Source: Acetivibrio clariflavus DSM 19732 | GTDB lineage: Bacteria > Bacillota > Clostridia > Acetivibrionales > Acetivibrionaceae | Length of the DNA stretch: 64,000 nucleotides | NCBI RefSeq assembly: GCF_000237085.1 | Contig: NC_016627.1 | Span: 1,798,001-1,862,000, forward strand | Direction: 5' to 3' | Part shown: positions 9,866 to 18,269 of the stretch, in pieces | How positions within the stretch are numbered: position 1 is the stretch's first letter | Layout: each line of letters opens with the position of its first letter | Position numbers and translations under genes: made by a program | Notes under the pieces: generated by a model | Told to the model about the DNA's origin: nothing | Seen by the model: only the letters and a program-made list of their open reading frames with translations | Databases searched by the model: none

Positions 9866-11998
9866 ATGAAAAAATTAATTGGACTGACATTGATAGTCCT
9901 TTGCTTGGTAACCATAATACCGCAGTCAGTCATTGCCGACGAACCAAAATTCAACTATGTTGATGCCTTTGCCAAATCTATATTGTTCTATGAAGCCAAC
10001 TGGTGCGGCCCTGATGCAGGGAATAACAGAATAAAATGGCGTGGTCCATGCCACATAGAAGATGGAAAAGACGTAGGGCTCGATTTGACAGGCGGATTTC
10101 ACGACTGTGGAGACCATGTTAAGTTTGGATTGCCTCAGTGTGCTTCCGCATCCACTCTTGCCTGGGCTTACTATGAGTTTTCGGACGTATTTATCGAAAA
10201 AGGCCAGGATGAGTATATGCTCAATATATTGAAGCATTTCTGCGATTACTTTATGAAATGCTATCCTGAAAAGAACAAGTTTTACTATCAAGTGGGTGAC
10301 GGTGATATAGACCACCAATACTGGGGCCCACCGGAACTTCAGACTTATGACAGACCTACTTATTATGTTGCAACACCTGAAAATCCAGGTTCCGATGTAG
10401 CGGGTGATGCAGCAGCTGCATTGGCACTTATGTATTTGAATTATAAAGACAGAGATTTAGCATATGCTGAAAAATGCCTTCAGTATGCAAAGGATTTGTA
10501 TGAGTTTGGAATGACTTATAGGGGAAATAGTAAGGGACAGAGCTATTATCTTCCGAGAGATTATCTCGATGAACTTATGTGGGGTTCTATATGGCTTTAT
10601 GTTGCCACAGGAGAACAAAAATATATGGATAATGTAGATAAGCTGATGGTTGAAAAGAGAATCGGGGATAGTGGCGGAAACTCCTTTAATGACAACTGGA
10701 CCCAGTGCTGGGACTATGTTTTGACAGGTGTATTTATAAAGCTTGCTGTTCTTTCGGATAATCCTTTATACAAAGAGATTGCAGAAGACCACTTGGATTA
10801 CTGGCAGAACAGATTGAAATCTTCTCCCGGCGGTATAAGATTCTTAGATAGCTGGGGAGTTTGCAAATATCCTGCGGCAGAAAGTATGGTTCAGCTTGTA
10901 TACTATAAGTATACCGGAGACAAGAGATGCCTTGATTTTGCAAAAAGCCAGATAGATTATATTCTCGGCGATAATCCTAAAAAGATGTCCTATGTGGTTG
11001 GTTTTGGAGACAATTATCCTAAATTTCCTCACCACAGGGCTGCAAGCGGAAGACTTGAAGGACCGCCGGCCGATGAGACAAAGAACGATCCTCAGAGGCA
11101 TATTTTGTACGGTGCTTTAGTTGGAGGCGCTGATATAAATGATGAATATTTTGATGATATAGATATGTATGTATATTCAGAGACAGGATTGGATTATAAT
11201 GCAGGACTTGTTGGTGCATTAGCCGGTATGTCCAAGTATTTCGGTCAAGGTCAGATGCCGGAGCCGGTTCCTGATATTGAAGCAAAACCTACAGAATACT
11301 ATTGTGAAGCAAAAATATATGAAGAAAGCTCAAGCGGTATTACCGTTGACCTTAATATGTATAATATTGTAACATCGCCTCCGCAATATGAGCCGGGATT
11401 GTCCTGCAGGTATTTCATTGACCTGTCGGAGTATGCCGGAGAAAATATTGATCTAAGCAAATTTGTAACCAAAGTATATTATTCTCCTGCCGGTGCGGAA
11501 ATATCAGGCCTTAAGCCTTGGGATAAGGATAAAAACATATACTATGTGGAAATATCATTCCCCAATCCGGTATATGCGAGAACTTATGTGCAGTTTGCCG
11601 TTTACTATTATGAAAATAAACTTTGGGATTCTTCAAATGACTTCTCGTATAAAGGTTTGACTAATACTTATAAAGTCCTTGAAAACATCCCGGTTTATAA
11701 GTACGGTGTTCAAGTTTCAGGTGTAGATCCTTCCGGAAACAAACCTGATGACACTACACCGACTCCTGAACCTACAAAATATATCTATGGAGATGTTAAT
11801 GGTGATGGAGATATAAACTCTGTGGATTATGCATTAATTAAGATGTATTTGCTCGGTATGATAAAGGAATTCGAATATGAATACGGCAGCAAAGCTGCGG
11901 ATGTAGACGGAAACGGTGTTATTAACTCTATTGACTATGCTTATATGAAAATGTATTTATTAGGAATGATTAAAGAGTTTCCGGTAGAAGAAAAGTAA
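9866..11998 (+). CDS. Cellulosomal GH9 endoglucanase (GH9-CBM3c-dockerin)
   Basis: A 710-residue secreted cellulase, with a GGGGGGC ribosome site before the ATG. The signal peptide ends near residue 24 (V-I-A-D-E-P). The GH9 module (~27-470) has Asp80/Asp83 in H-D-C-G-D-H, an F-P-H-H-R-A-A motif, and Glu439 in S-E-T-G-L-D-Y-N. A CBM3c-type module spans ~475-630, a short T-P-T-P-E-P linker follows, and a dockerin ends the protein (~645-705; N-S-V-D-Y-A and N-S-I-D-Y-A with K-M-Y-L-L-G-M-I twice). It is cotranscribed with the upstream GH9 gene and differs from it by lacking the second CBM3. The pair likely gives complementary processive cleavage on one scaffold. Confidence 0.94.
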   Translation: MKKLIGLTLIVLCLVTIIPQSVIADEPKFNYVDAFAKSILFYEANWCGPDAGNNRIKWRGPCHIEDGKDVGLDLTGGFHDCGDHVKFGLPQCASASTLAWAYYEFSDVFIEKGQDEYMLNILKHFCDYFMKCYPEKNKFYYQVGDGDIDHQYWGPPELQTYDRPTYYVATPENPGSDVAGDAAAALALMYLNYKDRDLAYAEKCLQYAKDLYEFGMTYRGNSKGQSYYLPRDYLDELMWGSIWLYVATGEQKYMDNVDKLMVEKRIGDSGGNSFNDNWTQCWDYVLTGVFIKLAVLSDNPLYKEIAEDHLDYWQNRLKSSPGGIRFLDSWGVCKYPAAESMVQLVYYKYTGDKRCLDFAKSQIDYILGDNPKKMSYVVGFGDNYPKFPHHRAASGRLEGPPADETKNDPQRHILYGALVGGADINDEYFDDIDMYVYSETGLDYNAGLVGALAGMSKYFGQGQMPEPVPDIEAKPTEYYCEAKIYEESSSGITVDLNMYNIVTSPPQYEPGLSCRYFIDLSEYAGENIDLSKFVTKVYYSPAGAEISGLKPWDKDKNIYYVEISFPNPVYARTYVQFAVYYYENKLWDSSNDFSYKGLTNTYKVLENIPVYKYGVQVSGVDPSGNKPDDTTPTPEPTKYIYGDVNGDGDINSVDYALIKMYLLGMIKEFEYEYGSKAADVDGNGVINSIDYAYMKMYLLGMIKEFPVEEK

Positions 11999-12018
11999 AA
12001 AATAGAAATAGCATTCTG

Positions 12019-12068
12019 AGGGCTGTTGTACAGTGAATGAAATTCATTGTGCTTCAGCCTTTTTTTTA
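12019..12068 (+). terminator. Terminator after the GH9 operon
   Basis: GGCTG with ACAATGAAT-like pairing around GAAATTCATTGT and a closing CAGCC, followed by eight T. The ~310 bases after it, up to the next gene, are AT-rich with no other feature I can defend. Confidence 0.85.
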
Positions 12069-12377
12069 TTGTAACCGCCAACAAAGCAGGACCAAGTTTA
12101 GTTGAAAGGATAGAATTTTACATCAGGTTTACTTCCGTAACCGCTTTAGGAAATAACTTGTAGAGTAGACACAATGGTGAATTTTTGTAAAGCGGCTATT
12201 CCCAAAAATTTGTACTGCTTTAATTTGAAGATAATGATTAATATTGGTTTAAAATATATAATCGAAAATAAAAATTGCTTTTCAATAAAAGATATATGTG
12301 CTATACTGAAATTTGCAAAATTTTGAAAATTGCATGAAAAAATTGCAGCATGATTATTGCATGAAAGGAGTAACAAA

Positions 12378-12893
12378 ATGAATAAAGATAAGTTAAGATA
12401 TTTAACAAGAACGGCCATGTTATTGGCTCTAACTATTGTTTTTCAATCCCTGGGAAGATTTATCCCATTAGGACCAAATAGTATGTATGTAGTGGGACCG
12501 CTGGTTAACGCATGCCTGCTTATATCAACAGGTTTGGTTGGAATTTATTCGGGAACGGTGATATCAATTTTGGCTCCCTTTGGGGCTATATTGACAGGGG
12601 CTACAATGCCTCTTCCGCTGGCACCTTTTGTTGCGTTGGGTAATTTTGCCCTTGTACTTTTATTCTATGTGTTCAGAAAGAAAAAAGTAATTGGTATTGT
12701 AACGGGAGCAATTGCAAAATTTTTAGTTATTTATGGTTCTCTTTTAACGATAATTCCTTATTTCAAAATCCTTCCCTCACAACAAGCTTCAAATCTTGCC
12801 AGTAAAGCCTTTGGATGGCCCCAGCTTATTACCGCTTTAATTGGAGGGATTATTGCTCTGCCTGTAATTATGAGATTGGAGAAGCGCATTTAA
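12378..12893 (+). CDS. Predicted ECF transporter S-component
   Basis: A 171-residue, highly hydrophobic protein with five or six membrane helices. AAGGAG lies 7 bases before the ATG. The N terminus (R-T-A-M-L-L-A-L-T-I-V-F-Q) and the following glycine-rich helix, then P-L-V-N-A-C-L-L-I, look like the vitamin/metal-binding S-components of energy-coupling factor transporters. Such proteins bind the substrate and share an energising EcfA-A'-T module encoded elsewhere. No ATPase is adjacent. The substrate cannot be read from sequence. It sits just upstream of the hydrogenase maturation operon, which could be chance. Confidence 0.6.
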   Translation: MNKDKLRYLTRTAMLLALTIVFQSLGRFIPLGPNSMYVVGPLVNACLLISTGLVGIYSGTVISILAPFGAILTGATMPLPLAPFVALGNFALVLLFYVFRKKKVIGIVTGAIAKFLVIYGSLLTIIPYFKILPSQQASNLASKAFGWPQLITALIGGIIALPVIMRLEKRI

Positions 12894-13085
12894 TGAGAAT
12901 TTATGCAATAGACAAAATGTTTTTATAGCAAATTTGTATTTGATATAATATAATAAAAATATCAATAAAATCTGTTGTTTTGGCTAAAGGTTTATAAGTT
13001 ACAAAAGGATATATTGCATATAGTTATTTAATAAACGAATAATGGTATATCCAAAAAACGTGATTTTGAGCAACGGGGTTGAATT

Positions 13086-13337
13086 ATGGAAAAGGAAAAC
13101 AAGGTTGCCGTTATTGGTATAGTGGTTAACAATCGTGAGGAGACATCAAAAAAGGTCAATGAAGTATTGAGTTCTTATGCTTCAATTATTGTGGGAAGAA
13201 TGGGCATACCTTATAGAGAAAGAAATATTTCAGTAATGTCCATAATTGTAGACGGTACTAATGATGAGATTGGTGCTTTAGCCGGCAAGCTTGGCAATAT
13301 AAAAGGTATTAAAGCAAAAGTTGCTTTAACCTATTAA
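13086..13337 (+). CDS. TM1266-type iron-only hydrogenase system regulator
   Basis: An 83-residue protein with the ferredoxin-like/ACT-like fold of the TM1266 family: an N-terminal strand V-A-V-I-G-I-V-V, then R-M-G-I-P-Y-R-E-R-N-I-S-V, and a C-terminal strand G-I-K-A-K-V. The family is found next to [FeFe]-hydrogenase maturases and is presumed regulatory; it relates to NikR C-terminal-like domains. Here it heads the TM1266-hydG-hydE-aspA-hydF arrangement, which supports the call. A ~320-base leader with a terminator separates it from hydG. Confidence 0.85.
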   Translation: MEKENKVAVIGIVVNNREETSKKVNEVLSSYASIIVGRMGIPYRERNISVMSIIVDGTNDEIGALAGKLGNIKGIKAKVALTY

Positions 13338-13374
13338 TTGGGTGGTATTAATAAATTGATTTACAATTTAATAT

Positions 13375-13600
13375 ATAGTATCTGAGATACGGGGCGTAGA
13401 CCTAATATCGAGGAGAAGGTTTGGACTGAAATTGCAAAATATCCCGGAGGAATTGGCAAAGCCTTTTAATCATCGGTGATATTTTGTGAAGAATGTGTAA
13501 GCCTGACGAGATGGAGTATATCTTATCGAAGGGGGAACGGATATGTGGTATTTGCTTGTGAACTCTTCTTGACTTTATTGAGTCTACGAAGAGTTTTTTT
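13375..13600 (+). ncRNA. Candidate structured RNA or leader upstream of hydG
   Basis: About 220 bases, richer in G and in purine-rich conserved-looking blocks (GGGGCGTAGACC, CCCGGAGGAATTGGC, GCCTGACGAGATGG, GAAGGGGGAACGG) than other intergenic DNA here. It has no reading frame and ends in a strong terminator hairpin 58 bases before hydG. It could be an independent small RNA or a riboswitch-type attenuator of hydG. I cannot assign it to a known family with confidence. Confidence 0.5.
13561..13600 (+). terminator. Terminator or attenuator hairpin before hydG
   Basis: AACTCTTC pairs with GAAGAGTT, with an inner GACT/AGTC pairing, followed by a run of T. The position just before hydG means it either ends the upstream RNA or acts as an attenuator. 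Confidence 0.85.
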
Positions 13601-13657
13601 GTTGTATTGGTAATTTGGAGTATGAAAGAAAATTAATTTATTTTGGAGGGACAATTA

Positions 13658-15022
13658 ATGGTTGATTTTATAAATGAAAGTAAAATTTTTTCAATTCTTG
13701 AATCATCGATAAATCCCGACAAGGGAGAGATTAGAGAGATTTTGGCTAAAGCAAGGGAATGTAAAGGTATAACTTTGGAAGAGACAGGAAAGTTGTTGCA
13801 TGTGGAAGATAAGGATTTGATGGAAGAACTCTTTGAAGCAGCAAAGTATGTTAAAGACAGAATATACGGTAAAAGGGTTGTACTGTTTGCACCTTTATAC
13901 ACGGGCAACAAGTGCGTAAACAACTGCCTTTACTGCGGGTTTAGAAGAGATAACAAAGAATTGCATAGAAAAACATTGGAGTTAGAAGAAATTGTTAATG
14001 AAGCTAAAGCGATTGAAAAGCAGGGTCATAAAAGACTTCTTCTTATTTGCGGAGAACATCCCAAAACTGATGTTAAGCATTTTACAAAAGCTATGGAAGC
14101 TATATATAGTGAGACCGATATAAGAAGAATAAATATCGAAGCAGCACCTATGAAGGTTGAAGACTACAGAGAGTTGAAGCAGGCGGGAATAGGCACTTAT
14201 GTTATTTTCCAGGAAACATATCACAGAGATACCTACAAAAAGATGCACCCGATGGGAATAAAAGCCGATTATGATTGGAGAATTACTGCTTTAGACAGGG
14301 CTTTTGAAGGTGGAATAGATGATGTCGGAGTAGGAGCTCTGTTTGGACTTTATGACTACAGGTTTGAGGTTTTAGGGCTTTTAATGCACTGCATGTATCT
14401 TGAAGAACGTTTTGGAGTAGGCCCCCATACAATTTCCGTTCCAAGACTTCGTCCTGCTTTGGGCTGGGCACTGGATGAAATTCCTTACCCTGTGACCGAT
14501 GAAGATTTCAAAAAGATTGTGGCAATATATAGGCTGTCGGTTCCTTATACCGGTATAATTCTTTCCACGAGAGAAAGAGCAGAGCTGAGGGATGAATTGC
14601 TGAATCTTGGCGTTTCACAGATAAGTGCAGGTTCTAAGACTAATCCTGGAGGATATGAAGAGGATGACGACCAGGCGGATCAGTTTGAAATCAGCGATAG
14701 CCGAAGCCTTCCAAAAGTACTGGAGACCATTTGTGACAAGGGGTATATTCCCAGTTTTTGTACCGCATGTTATAGAAGATGCCGCACAGGCGAACATTTT
14801 ATGGAATATGCAAAAGAAGGAGAAATACACGAGTTTTGTCAGCCCAATGCCATACTTACTTTTAAGGAGAACCTTATAGACTTTGGAAATGAAGAACTCC
14901 GGGAAAAGGGTGAAAGAATTATTCAAAAAGCCTTGGATGAAATAGAAAATGAAAACATGAAAGCCGAAACTATAAAGAAGTTAAAGCAGATTGAAGAAGG
15001 TATGAGAGATCTTTACTTCTAG
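13658..15022 (+). CDS. hydG: [FeFe]-hydrogenase maturase HydG
   Basis: A 454-residue radical SAM enzyme; GGAGGG lies before the ATG at 13658. The radical SAM cluster motif is C86-x3-C90-x2-C93 (C-V-N-N-C-L-Y-C). A C-terminal cysteine site (C-T-A-C-Y-R-R-C and a later E-F-C-Q-P-N-A) matches the auxiliary cluster region of HydG and is absent from ThiH. HydG splits tyrosine into p-cresol plus CO and cyanide and builds the Fe(CO)2(CN) synthon for the H-cluster. It belongs to the hydG-hydE-aspA-hydF operon, but an IS110 element now separates it from hydE. Confidence 0.96.
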   Translation: MVDFINESKIFSILESSINPDKGEIREILAKARECKGITLEETGKLLHVEDKDLMEELFEAAKYVKDRIYGKRVVLFAPLYTGNKCVNNCLYCGFRRDNKELHRKTLELEEIVNEAKAIEKQGHKRLLLICGEHPKTDVKHFTKAMEAIYSETDIRRINIEAAPMKVEDYRELKQAGIGTYVIFQETYHRDTYKKMHPMGIKADYDWRITALDRAFEGGIDDVGVGALFGLYDYRFEVLGLLMHCMYLEERFGVGPHTISVPRLRPALGWALDEIPYPVTDEDFKKIVAIYRLSVPYTGIILSTRERAELRDELLNLGVSQISAGSKTNPGGYEEDDDQADQFEISDSRSLPKVLETICDKGYIPSFCTACYRRCRTGEHFMEYAKEGEIHEFCQPNAILTFKENLIDFGNEELREKGERIIQKALDEIENENMKAETIKKLKQIEEGMRDLYF

Positions 15023-15045
15023 TGATGAGAAATATATAAACAGAA

Positions 15046-15170
15046 AGACCAGCTAATTAAAGTCAAGAGTTTATAATAAAAATTTTGAGAAATTTTTTTA
15101 GGCTCCTGACGTTAATGAAACGCATGACAACAAGACCACCTAGGTGAGGTAGACATAAAATAGCTGGTCT
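15046..15170. other. Structured non-coding segment with long-range inverted repeat
   Basis: AGACCAGCTA at 15046-15055 is complementary to TAGCTGGTCT at 15161-15170. Between them lies a perfect palindrome, CACCTAGGTG. There is no coding potential. It could be an RNA element, the hydG 3' end, or part of the mobile element's flank. Confidence 0.4.
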
Positions 15171-15182
15171 AAAATAGCAAGT

Positions 15183-15198
15183 TGCTCTTTGAAAACTG
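15183..15198 (+). promoter_or_regulatory. boxA-like antitermination motif
   Basis: The string TGCTCTTTGAAAACTG is almost the boxA sequence recognised by NusB/NusE in rRNA leaders of Firmicutes. It sits directly against the left inverted repeat of the IS110 element and reads toward hydE. Confidence 0.4.
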
Positions 15199-15217
15199 AA
15201 CATCAAGTACAGTACTA

Positions 15218-16507
15218 TCAAGCTGCTGTATGCTTTGCTGCAAGCATTTGAGCGTGTTCCTGGGGGCTGCGTAACTGGTAAGGTTTCCTATCCCTTAGGA
15301 CAGCAAAGATGATACAAACAAGCTTGCGCATAACAGCTCCCAAAGCTACTTTCTTAGGCTTACTCTGGCATTTTTGTTGGTAGAACTCCAGCAGCACAGG
15401 GTTGCAAGCTGTCTTATCCCGCTTGGTACGGATATTAGCAAGAGCAATTGTGAAAAGCACCCTGCGAAGCAGCCTTGAACCTCTCTTAGACATCTTGTTC
15501 CGTGTGCCGGTAAACTCTCCGGACTGCATGACAGAGGGGTCAACGCCGAAATAAGCAACCAGCTTGCCTGGCTTTTTAAAGGCTGAAAAGTCTCCAATCT
15601 CCGCAAGAATAGTAGCAGCAGAGAGAAGGCCTATACCTGGCAGGCTCTGCAAAAGTTCAAGCGTCAATGCCAGCATGGGCATATCCTTCGCCATATCTTC
15701 AGCAATCAGTAGACGAATGGACTTAAGGACTTTCTCCAGGCTTTCTTCCAAGGTTTTGATCATGGAGATATATACGCCCAGCATAATAACATTTGAGGCA
15801 TTATGAATGCTCAGAGGTGCAAAATCTCTGGCCTTGGAGACCAGAAGCTCATACTTGGCAGTTGACCATTTGAGACTTTTGCGGGATTTCTTCTGAATCA
15901 GTGAAATCAGCTTGTTCCTGTCAGCCTTAAGAATATGGGCAGGAGTAGGATACTCCTCCAGGACAGCCATAGCAGCCTTTGAAAATATATTGGAGAAGAC
16001 ATCCTTGAAGTTAAGCATGAGTTGGTCAACAATACCGGTAAGCCTGTTTTTGTAGGCGGTAAGCTCATCACTCAGTTTGTAGTACTGGCGACATAGGCTC
16101 CTTAGGCACTCAATATCCTCATTGGGGATGTTGGTTGACTTAAGTTCCTGAAATCTATAGAGTAGGGCAATTTTCCGGGCATCCACTTTATCATTTTTCA
16201 CTTTTCTGATTCCAATATTTTTGATAGAATCAGTTTGGATGGGGTTTGTTACCGAAACCTCAAATCCAGCTTTACAAAGTGAATGGAAAAGGATTTTGTG
16301 ATAGTGCCCGGTGGATTCCATGACTATGAAAGGCCTTGAAGCAAAATCTTTTTCCGTTTTATTAAGCAATTCAACGGCTCTTTCAACGTCGGTATTGGAA
16401 TCATGGTGAATCTTCATGCGGGCAACCACTTCATTGGTAGGAGAAAGAATCGCCATTTCACTGAAGAACTTACCCACATCAATTCCTGCAATGGGTCTGA
16501 AATTCAT
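15218..16507 (-). CDS. IS110-family DEDD transposase
   Basis: A 429-residue protein. The N-terminal RuvC-like domain has A-G-I-D-V-G-K (Asp), E-S-T-G-H-Y-H (Glu) and K-V-D-A-R-K (Asp), the DEDD nuclease signature. The C-terminal Tnp/IS116-IS902 domain has L-P-G-I-G, A-Y-F-G-V-D-P-S and a conserved serine region ending in M-S-K-R-G. Family knowledge: IS110 transposases are RNA-guided recombinases that use a bridge (seek) RNA made from their non-coding end. Full length and intact, so probably active. It is transcribed opposite to the hyd operon. Confidence 0.93.
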   Translation of the reverse strand: MNFRPIAGIDVGKFFSEMAILSPTNEVVARMKIHHDSNTDVERAVELLNKTEKDFASRPFIVMESTGHYHKILFHSLCKAGFEVSVTNPIQTDSIKNIGIRKVKNDKVDARKIALLYRFQELKSTNIPNEDIECLRSLCRQYYKLSDELTAYKNRLTGIVDQLMLNFKDVFSNIFSKAAMAVLEEYPTPAHILKADRNKLISLIQKKSRKSLKWSTAKYELLVSKARDFAPLSIHNASNVIMLGVYISMIKTLEESLEKVLKSIRLLIAEDMAKDMPMLALTLELLQSLPGIGLLSAATILAEIGDFSAFKKPGKLVAYFGVDPSVMQSGEFTGTRNKMSKRGSRLLRRVLFTIALANIRTKRDKTACNPVLLEFYQQKCQSKPKKVALGAVMRKLVCIIFAVLRDRKPYQLRSPQEHAQMLAAKHTAA

Positions 16508-16519
16508 TAAAATGCCTCC

Positions 16520-16800
16520 TTTTTAAGATTAATGGACTTAAAAGCCTCCATTCCTTCCCATGTAAGCAAACAACCTTGCATGTGACACGAGGAACCAGCC
16601 AAAGAGCTGGCCTCAACCAGCCAAATCATGTAGACTTACCGGAATGGATAAATACTCTTTCTTACGGGTAATCGGCCCGCTAAGGTCCGTCCCAGGAGGT
16701 GAAACACTCACCTTCCAAGTCCGGAAGATATTATACATGATTGTCAAGGTTCAGGCCAACAGTTGCTGGCAAAATGGCTAAGATGTGAAGCCGGATGATG
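16520..16800 (-). ncRNA. Candidate IS110 bridge RNA region
   Basis: About 280 bases upstream of the transposase, noticeably richer in GC and short complementary pairs than the surrounding chromosome (GGTCCGTCCCAGGAGG, CCAAGTCCGGAAG, CCAACAGTTGCTGG). Bridge RNAs of IS110-group elements come from this position. I have not folded it or located the guide loops. Confidence 0.5.
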
Positions 16801-16866
16801 TGCTTGATGTTTAGAAAAGAATGAAGTTTGAAGTGTTATGTTAACAATGAATTTTAATGGGTCGAA

Positions 16867-16884
16867 CAGTGGCTTCGGTCACTG
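16867..16884 (+). promoter_or_regulatory. UUCG tetraloop hairpin before hydE
   Basis: CAGTGGC-TTCG-GTCACTG makes a 7-bp stem with one G-U pair and a very stable tetraloop, 33 bases before the hydE start. There is no U run, so it is not a standard terminator. RNA protection or processing is possible. Confidence 0.5.
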
Positions 16885-16916
16885 ATTTAATACAATATTA
16901 ATTGTACAAGGAAGTG

Positions 16917-18269
16917 ATGTTTTTGGAGGAAAAATCATATTTGATTATGGCTCAAAACTCATCGGAGATGCTTGTGATAAATAAACTTTTAAATAAAAAT
17001 AATATAGAGACTGACTTGGTACCTGCACCTCCCGAATGGGGAACAGTGTGTGCAATTGCTGTAAAAGTTAAAGGAGCGGATCTTGAAAAATCAAAAAATC
17101 TTCTTCATTCGGCCGGTATTAACAATGCAAAAATACTGGAGGACCGTAAATTAAAGCTTCAAGGTCTTATTGACAAAAAATTGGGACTGGCGGTATCAGA
17201 GAGGTTCTTGGAAATACTGAAGAAAATTGAAAACGGTGATGAACTGCTAAGAGAAGACATTGTATATCTTTTATCCACCGATAAGAAAAGGGAAATAGAT
17301 GCCATATTTTCGGCTGCAGACCGCATTAGAAAAGAAACGGTCGGGGATGTGGTGGAAATCAGAGGTGCAATAGAATTTTCCAACTATTGCAGGAAAAACT
17401 GCAAATACTGCGGTATTAGAGGCCAAAACTCTGAGATAAAAAGATATCGTATGACTGAAGAGGAGATAATGGAGGTTGTCGGATATCTTCACAGTTTAGG
17501 ACTTAGGACTGTAATACTTCAATCGGGGGAAGATCCCTATTGGACTATGCCCAAGATTATAAATATATTGAGAAAAGTTAAAGAAACTACCGGAATGAGA
17601 ATAACCTTAAGCATTGGTGAAAGGCCTTATGAAGAGTATGCTGAATTTAAAAAGGCCGGTGCCGATAATTTTCTGTTAAAAATTGAAACTACCAACAGGG
17701 AGCTTTTTAAAGAAATTCATCCCGATGATGATTTCGATACAAGGCTTCAGTGTTCGAAATGGCTTAAAGAATTAGGTTATATCAACGGTTCAGGGAATAT
17801 TATCGGACTTCCCGGACAGACGGTAGAAGATATAGCCAGCGATATTGAGTTTTTCAGGGATATGGGAATTAACATGATAGGGATTGGCCCCTTCATTCCT
17901 GCTAAAGGTTCGCCTTACGAGAAACTGACTCCCGGGGATATAGCCATGACTTTAAGGACTGTTGCAGTAACAAGAATTGTCTGTAAGAAGGTTTATATAC
18001 CTTCTACCACAGCTCTTGCGACATTGAGCAAAGATGCACAGGTTTGGGCATTAAATGCCGGAGCTAATACTATAATGCTTATAAATACCCCGAAAAAGTA
18101 TAGGTCCAGTTATAATATTTATGACAATAAAAACATGGTGGACTTGGAGGCTGCTGTCTATGCCGTTAGAAAAGCAGTAAACCGGAAACTTCCATCTTAT
18201 TTGAAGCTTCCTTCATACCTGGAGAATCCTGATTTTGATTTTGCAGCAAAACAGGAGGGGATGCTGTAA
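16917..18269 (+). CDS. hydE: [FeFe]-hydrogenase maturase HydE with N-terminal DUF3343-like domain
   Basis: A 450-residue protein. ATG at 16917 follows AAGGAAG. Residues ~1-80 (Y-L-I-M-A-Q-N-S... D-L-V-P-A-P-P-E-W-G) resemble DUF3343, a small domain found near sulfur/selenium-handling enzymes. The rest is HydE: radical SAM C158-x3-C162-x2-C165 (C-R-K-N-C-K-Y-C-G-I-R), G-L-P-G-Q-T, and I-G-P-F-I-P. HydE acts on the HydG-derived iron synthon to help build the diiron subcluster. Typical HydE is ~350 residues, so the extension is real extra sequence. Its stop shares one base with the aspA start (TAATG). Confidence 0.95.
   Translation: MFLEEKSYLIMAQNSSEMLVINKLLNKNNIETDLVPAPPEWGTVCAIAVKVKGADLEKSKNLLHSAGINNAKILEDRKLKLQGLIDKKLGLAVSERFLEILKKIENGDELLREDIVYLLSTDKKREIDAIFSAADRIRKETVGDVVEIRGAIEFSNYCRKNCKYCGIRGQNSEIKRYRMTEEEIMEVVGYLHSLGLRTVILQSGEDPYWTMPKIINILRKVKETTGMRITLSIGERPYEEYAEFKKAGADNFLLKIETTNRELFKEIHPDDDFDTRLQCSKWLKELGYINGSGNIIGLPGQTVEDIASDIEFFRDMGINMIGIGPFIPAKGSPYEKLTPGDIAMTLRTVAVTRIVCKKVYIPSTTALATLSKDAQVWALNAGANTIMLINTPKKYRSSYNIYDNKNMVDLEAAVYAVRKAVNRKLPSYLKLPSYLENPDFDFAAKQEGML

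Larger units (their letters stand above)
15199..16811 (-). mobile_element. IS110-family insertion element
   Basis: One transposase gene plus a ~295-base non-coding end. Short inverted repeats AACATCAAG (15199-15207) and CTTGATGTT (16803-16811) bracket it. The exact ends and core dinucleotide are not resolved, because IS110 elements make no target duplication. The long non-coding end lies upstream of the transposase, as in the IS110 subgroup rather than IS1111. It sits between hydG and hydE without breaking either gene. Confidence 0.75.
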
